Below are positions 59,904 to 64,000 of a stretch of 64,000 bases of DNA, in pieces. The stretch is from JACVRW01 sp963819635 (lineage in GTDB: Bacteria; Actinomycetota; Thermoleophilia; Solirubrobacterales; Thermoleophilaceae): assembly GCA_963819635.1 (NCBI GenBank), contig CAWFWX010000005.1:496001-560000 (forward strand). Reading direction: 5' to 3'. Position 1 is the stretch's first letter; each line of letters begins with the position of its first letter. Position numbers and translations under genes: made by a program. Under the pieces are notes generated by a model that ran no database searches, was not told the DNA's origin, and saw only the letters and a list, made by a program, of their open reading frames with translations.

Positions 59904-61370
59904 ATGACTCGCTTCCTGCCGGGCGCGGCCGCCTTCGTCGCCGCGATCCTCGTTGCGCTGCTGGGTCTGTATGCGAATGCCGAGTCGCCGCCGGCCTCCC
60001 GGTTCGACGCCGAGGAGGGTCGGGTGAAGATCCGCCTGCTGGGCGTCAACGACTTCCACGGCCACCTCGAGGCGCCGCGCGAAGGGGTCGGCGGCGCCGC
60101 CTGGCTCATGGCCCACCTTCAGGAGGCGACGGTTCCGGGCCGAACCATTCGAGTCCACGCCGGCGACATGATCGGCGCGAGCCCGCTGATCTCGAGCTGG
60201 TTCCACGACGAGCCGGCGATGGTCGCCGGCAACCTATTCCGATTCGACGTCGGGACGCTCGGGAACCACGAGTTCGACGAGGGCGGCGACGAGCTGATCC
60301 GGATGCTCCAGGGCGGGCAGCGCAGGGGACCGTCGGCGTACCGGCGCGACGCGAACGGCGAGCTCGTGAACACCTCGGCGCCGGACTACCCGGGGGCTGC
60401 CTATCCCTACATCGCGGCGAACACCGTCGACCGCGAGCGGGAGCTCGACCTGCCGCCGTACGCGATCGTCGAGCGCGCGGGCGTCAGGGTCGGGTTCATC
60501 GGGGTCACCACGCAGTCCACGCCCAAGTTCCTCCTCGACCGGTTCGCGGCGCGCTTCCGCTTCACCGACATCTCGGAAGCCGTCAACCGCTGGGTGCCGG
60601 TGCTACGCCGCCGCGGGGTGCAGGCGATCGTCGTGCTCGCGCACGCCGGCGGGCCCACGCAGGACGAGACGGGCGCTCCCGACTTCGTGGGCGAGATCAT
60701 CGAGGAGGCGCGCGAGATGAGCTCCGAGGTCGACGCCGTGATCGCCGGGCACAGCCACTCGCGACTCGACATTCGCGTCCCCAACCTGGACGGCACGGGC
60801 GACAAGCTGATCGTGGAGGCGCTCTCCTACGGCATCGCCTACGACCTCGTGGACCTCACGATCGACAGGAGCACCGGCGAGGTGGTCGCCAAGACGGGCC
60901 GCGTGCCGGATACGCCGCACGACGTGGCGGGCGACGCGCGCATGGCGGCGCTCGTCGAGGGCTATCGCCGGCGCGTGGCGCCGGTTGCCACCAGGGTCCT
61001 CGGCAACACCGAGACCGGCCTCACGCGCGCGGGCGGGGAGCTCGGCCGGCTCGCGGCCGACGCCGAGCGCGAGTTCGCCCGAACGGACGCGGCGGTCGTG
61101 AACCACGGCGCCCTTCGCGCCGACATCGACCCTGGGCCGATCACCTATGGCGAGCTGGCGGAGGCGCTCGCCTACGACCATCCGGTGATGCGGGTGAGGC
61201 TCACGGGTCGCGAGCTCGAGGCCCTGGCGGCCGGCGCCGGGTTCTACTCGGGCCCGGACCAGCTCGACCCCGAGCGCGTCTACACCGTCGCGGCGAGCGA
61301 GATGATGCTCCCGCACGGGCGCCCGGTCGGCACCGAGGTCGAGGCGGCCGCCTGGTATCTCGAGCGCTAG
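59904..61370 (+). CDS. Exported 5'-nucleotidase/UshA-like metallophosphoesterase
   Basis: A 488-residue protein with a signal anchor (AAAFVAAILVALLGLYANAE). The metallophosphoesterase domain has GVNDFHGHLEAP, HAGDMIGASP, GNHEFDEGGDEL, VVLAHAGGPT and AGHSHSRLD. The C-terminal 5'-nucleotidase domain (EREFARTDAAVVNHGALRAD ... ITYGELAEALAYDHPVM) is also present. It should release phosphate from extracellular nucleotides or similar esters. Confidence 0.92.
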   Translation: MTRFLPGAAAFVAAILVALLGLYANAESPPASRFDAEEGRVKIRLLGVNDFHGHLEAPREGVGGAAWLMAHLQEATVPGRTIRVHAGDMIGASPLISSWFHDEPAMVAGNLFRFDVGTLGNHEFDEGGDELIRMLQGGQRRGPSAYRRDANGELVNTSAPDYPGAAYPYIAANTVDRERELDLPPYAIVERAGVRVGFIGVTTQSTPKFLLDRFAARFRFTDISEAVNRWVPVLRRRGVQAIVVLAHAGGPTQDETGAPDFVGEIIEEAREMSSEVDAVIAGHSHSRLDIRVPNLDGTGDKLIVEALSYGIAYDLVDLTIDRSTGEVVAKTGRVPDTPHDVAGDARMAALVEGYRRRVAPVATRVLGNTETGLTRAGGELGRLAADAEREFARTDAAVVNHGALRADIDPGPITYGELAEALAYDHPVMRVRLTGRELEALAAGAGFYSGPDQLDPERVYTVAASEMMLPHGRPVGTEVEAAAWYLER

Positions 61371-61400
61371 CCGCGTCGGTGACCGTGATACTCCGGCCCC

Positions 61401-62786
61401 GTGCCGGAGCGGTTCGACACCGACGTGGCCATCGTCGGCGCTGGAGTCGTCGGATGCGCGATCGCTCGTGAGCTGTCGCGCTTCGACCTCAGGCTGACGC
61501 TTCTGGAGGCCGGCGCCGACGTGGGCGCCGGCACCAGCAAGGCGAACACCGCGCTGCTCCACACCGGGTTCGACGCGAAGCCGGGCACGCTGGAGGCCCG
61601 GCTCGTGGCGCGCGGGTACGAGCTGCTCGGCGAGTACGCCGGGCGCGTGGGCATCCCCGTCGAGCGCACCGGCGCGCTGCTCGTGGCCTGGAGCGAAGAG
61701 CAGGTCGGCGAGTTCCCGGCCATCCTCGAGAAGGCGCGCGCGAACGGCCACGAGGATCTGAGCGAGCTGGGCGTCGAGGAGCTCTACCGGCGAGAGCCGA
61801 GCCTCGGACCGGGCGCGCTGGGGGCGCTGGAGGTGCCCGGGGAGGCGCTGGTGTGCCCCTTCACGACGCCGCTCGCCTATGCGACCGAGGCGGTGCTCGC
61901 CGGCTGCGACCTGCGCCGCTCCACGCCGGTGAGCTCCGTCTCGCGTCTCGACGGCGCGGGCTTCAGGCTCGCCACGCCGGCGGGCGAGCTCAGCGCGCGC
62001 TACTTCGTCAACGCCGGCGGGCTCCGCTCGGATGAGCTCGACCGCATGCTTGGCCACCACGGCTTCACGGTCACGCCGCGCCGCGGCGAGCTGATCGTGT
62101 TCGACAAGCTCGCCCGCCCGCTCGTGCGCCACATCGTCCTGGCGGTCCCGACGAAGATCACGAAGGGCGTCCTGATCGCGCCGACCGTCTTCGGCAACGT
62201 GATGCTGGGGCCCACCGCGGAGGACGTGGAGCGCAAGGACGACACGGAGTCGACGCGGCAGGGCCTCGACTACCTGGTGGCCGAGGGCGCGCGGATCATG
62301 CCCGAGCTGCTCCGGCACGAGGTCACGGCGGTCTACGCCGGGCTCCGCGCCGCGACCGAGCACGCGGACTACCAGCTGACCGTGCACGCACCGGAGGGCT
62401 ATGCCTGCGTGGGCGGCATCCGCTCGACAGGGCTGTCCGCGTCCATGGCGATCGCGGAGCACGTGCGCGAGGAGCTCGGCGCGGCCGGCCTGCGGCTGGA
62501 GCCGAAGCCCGGCGGTTCGCCGGAGTTCCGCATGCCGAACATCGGCGAGCGGGGAGAGCGGCCCTTCCAGCGCCTCGAGCTGATCGAGCGCGACGGTGAC
62601 TACGGACGAATCGTCTGCTTCTGCGAGCGCGTCACGCGGGCCGAGCTTCGCGATGCGCTCTCCGGCCCGCTGCCCGCGGTCGACCTCGACGGCCTGAGGC
62701 GCCGCACACGCGCCCACATGGGCAGGTGCCAGGGGTTCTTCTGCGGCGCCGAGCTGGCCGAGCTGCTCGATGGGGCTGCGCGATGA
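61401..62786 (+). CDS. FAD-dependent oxidoreductase, GlpA-like with C-terminal BFD [2Fe-2S] domain
   Basis: A 461-residue protein from GTG 61401. FAD motif DVAIVGAGVVGCAIARELSR at the N-terminus; a DAO-type body with SKANTALLHTGFDAKPGTLE; and a C-terminal BFD-like domain holding four Cys (IVCFCERVTRAEL and GRCQGFFCGAEL). It resembles anaerobic glycerol-3-phosphate dehydrogenase subunit A or L-2-hydroxyglutarate oxidase-like proteins. The ATGA overlap with the next flavoprotein gene suggests a stable enzyme complex like GlpAB. Confidence 0.88.
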   Translation: MPERFDTDVAIVGAGVVGCAIARELSRFDLRLTLLEAGADVGAGTSKANTALLHTGFDAKPGTLEARLVARGYELLGEYAGRVGIPVERTGALLVAWSEEQVGEFPAILEKARANGHEDLSELGVEELYRREPSLGPGALGALEVPGEALVCPFTTPLAYATEAVLAGCDLRRSTPVSSVSRLDGAGFRLATPAGELSARYFVNAGGLRSDELDRMLGHHGFTVTPRRGELIVFDKLARPLVRHIVLAVPTKITKGVLIAPTVFGNVMLGPTAEDVERKDDTESTRQGLDYLVAEGARIMPELLRHEVTAVYAGLRAATEHADYQLTVHAPEGYACVGGIRSTGLSASMAIAEHVREELGAAGLRLEPKPGGSPEFRMPNIGERGERPFQRLELIERDGDYGRIVCFCERVTRAELRDALSGPLPAVDLDGLRRRTRAHMGRCQGFFCGAELAELLDGAAR

Positions 62787-64000
62787 CGGTCGTCGTGGTG
62801 GGCGGCGGTCCGGCCGGGCTTGCCGCGGCGCTCGAGTTGCGGCGGCGCGACACGCGCGACGTGCTCGTGCTCGAGCGAGAGACGAGCGCCGGCGGCATCC
62901 CCCGGCACGCCCGGCATCAGGGCTTCGGCCTCCGCGACCTCCGGCGCCCGCTGTCGGGTCCCGCCTACGCGCGCCGCTATGCGCGGCTGGCCGCGGAGGC
63001 GGGCGCCGAGATCCGCAGCGAGACGATGGTCACGGGCTGGACGCCGGACGGGCCGCTCGAGTTCACCGGCCCGCGCGGGCGCGAGGTCCTCACGCCGGAT
63101 GCTCTGATCCTCGCGACCGGGTGCCGCGAGCGGCCGCGCTCGGCGCGGCTCGTGCCGGGCTCACGACCCGAGGGCGTCATGACCACCGGAACGCTCCAGC
63201 AGCTCGTGTACCTCAAGCAGCGGCAGGTCGGTGAGCGGGCGCTCGTCGTCGGCGCCGAGCACGTGAGCTTCTCCGCGCTTCTCACCCTCGCCCACGGTGG
63301 AGCGAGGCCGGTGGGGATGACCACCGAGCTGCCGCGCCACCAGTCGCTCAGGCTGTTCCGCGCCGGCGCTGCGCTGCGCTGGCGGACGCCCGTCTGGACG
63401 CGCACGGCGGTCACGGCCATACACGGCCGCCCCCGCGTCGAGGAGGTCGAGCTGACCGACCTCGACAGCGGGGCCACCCGCTCGCTCGCCTGCGACACGG
63501 TCGTCTTCACCGCCGACTGGATTCCGGACCACGAGCTCGCGGCGATGGGCGGGCTCGAGATGGACCCCGGGACGCGCGGGCCGAGGGTGGACGCCGCGCT
63601 TCACACCTCGAGGCCGGGTGTGTTCGCGGCGGGCAACCTCCTGCACGGCGCCGAGGCGGCCGACGTGGCTGCGCTGAGCGGCCGGCACGCCGCGGTGGGG
63701 GCGGCAGCGTTCGTCAGGGGCGGCAGCTGGCCGGAGGCCGGCGTCGCGATCGAGTGCGAGCCGCCGCTCGGGTGGATCGCCCCGAATGCGGCCACCCCGC
63801 GCGCGGGGGCGCCGGCGCGTGGTCGCTTTGCGCTCCGCCCGCTCGAGTTCGCGCGCCGGCCGCGAGTCGAGGTCGCGCAGGACGGGCGCGCCCTATGGGA
63901 GGGCCGCGTGCGGAGGCTCGTGCCCGGCCGCTCGGTGAGACTGCCACACGCGTGGACGGCGGCGGTGGACCCGGCGGGCGGGCCCGTGCGCGTGCGCCTG
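62783..64000 (+). CDS. FAD/NAD-dependent oxidoreductase, GlpB-like partner (cut by window edge)
   Basis: ATG 62783 overlaps the upstream TGA. The 406 visible codons run off the right edge. FAD site TVVVVGGGPAGLAAALELRR, then TSAGGIPRHARHQGFG, LILATGCRERPRSARLVPG, a second nucleotide motif ALVVGAEHVSFSALLTLAHG and the late RPGVFAAGNLLHGAEAADVA. It resembles pyridine-nucleotide-disulfide-type partners of GlpA-like and sarcosine/opine oxidase-like enzymes. It may take electrons from the preceding Fe-S flavoprotein. The C-terminus beyond ~375 is Arg-rich and of unknown nature. Confidence 0.85.
   Translation, partial: MTVVVVGGGPAGLAAALELRRRDTRDVLVLERETSAGGIPRHARHQGFGLRDLRRPLSGPAYARRYARLAAEAGAEIRSETMVTGWTPDGPLEFTGPRGREVLTPDALILATGCRERPRSARLVPGSRPEGVMTTGTLQQLVYLKQRQVGERALVVGAEHVSFSALLTLAHGGARPVGMTTELPRHQSLRLFRAGAALRWRTPVWTRTAVTAIHGRPRVEEVELTDLDSGATRSLACDTVVFTADWIPDHELAAMGGLEMDPGTRGPRVDAALHTSRPGVFAAGNLLHGAEAADVAALSGRHAAVGAAAFVRGGSWPEAGVAIECEPPLGWIAPNAATPRAGAPARGRFALRPLEFARRPRVEVAQDGRALWEGRVRRLVPGRSVRLPHAWTAAVDPAGGPVRVRL

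Noticed and set aside
1..64000. CRISPR arrays, prophage genes, transposases, rRNA genes
   Set aside because: None seen on either strand. The only regular direct repeats are within the surface-protein gene at 31.8-33.0 kb and the propeller genes.

Overview
The window is about 70% G+C and has many GTG and TTG starts, tight ATGA/GTGA start-stop overlaps, an archaeal/actinobacterial-type NucS nuclease, F420-type and P450 enzymes, and several exported proteins with Arg/Ala-rich C-terminal modules. Together these suggest a chromosomal segment of a deep-branching actinobacterium, probably Thermoleophilia/Solirubrobacterales. That placement is inferred from gene content and style, not from a marker gene. 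No insertion sequence, prophage, CRISPR array or rRNA operon was seen. One tRNA-Ser(CGA) is present.

Region 1-6.8 kb (minus strand) is the most unusual part. A 58-residue precursor-like peptide, too small for ordinary gene calling, has an acidic leader ending in Gly-Gly. It is followed by an IucA/IucC-like (NIS synthetase fold) enzyme, a PpiC/SurA-related protein, and a 1045-residue exporter that carries two cyclic-nucleotide-binding domains, a C39 Gly-Gly peptidase, an ABC membrane domain and an ATPase. A glycosyltransferase running off the left edge is next in the same direction. This looks like a ribosomal-peptide (RiPP) maturation and export locus built around a siderophore-synthetase-like enzyme.

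Region 6.8-34 kb is mixed. It holds exported beta-propeller, allene-oxide-cyclase-like, LamG and GH3 proteins; a large ATP-dependent LuxR regulator; DoxX, alpha/beta hydrolase, DUF899 and a MOSC-ferredoxin-reductase fusion; a TetR/SnoaL divergent pair with a clear promoter and palindrome; membrane transporters; a class III nucleotide cyclase; and a repetitive LPLTG-anchored surface protein.

Region 34.4-39.9 kb holds a sigma factor, a VOC protein, an exported propeller-like protein, a Baeyer-Villiger-type monooxygenase and a SnoaL-like protein. All are broken by many single-base insertions and almost no other damage. This looks like a low-accuracy stretch of sequence rather than biological decay. 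A few similar +1 slips occur elsewhere (19.5, 27.5, 31.2, 33.2-33.4, 44.1-44.2 and 45.3 kb).

Region 40-57 kb is largely housekeeping and signalling: cupin, SRPBCC, YceH, GGDEF/HD-GYP, two NUDIX genes, MsrA, a P450/LLM-oxidoreductase/PPK2 run of overlapping genes, NucS, PlsC-type acyltransferase, CsbD, a NarL-type regulator, a universal stress protein, subtilase, epimerase, TadA, PAS-GGDEF-EAL, tRNA-Ser, a cNMP-binding protein and a hydrolase-cyclase fusion. Region 57-64 kb has exported hydrolases (SGNH, PhoX-like, 5'-nucleotidase-like) followed by an overlapping pair of glycerol-3-phosphate-dehydrogenase-like flavoproteins, the second cut by the right edge.

Two non-genic or modular signals cut across the layout. 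A roughly 125-145-bp structured intergenic repeat is present at 27.8 kb and 48.2 kb with a compensatory base-pair change. A roughly 146-residue C-terminal module is shared by two otherwise unrelated exported proteins at 27.3 and 58.2 kb.
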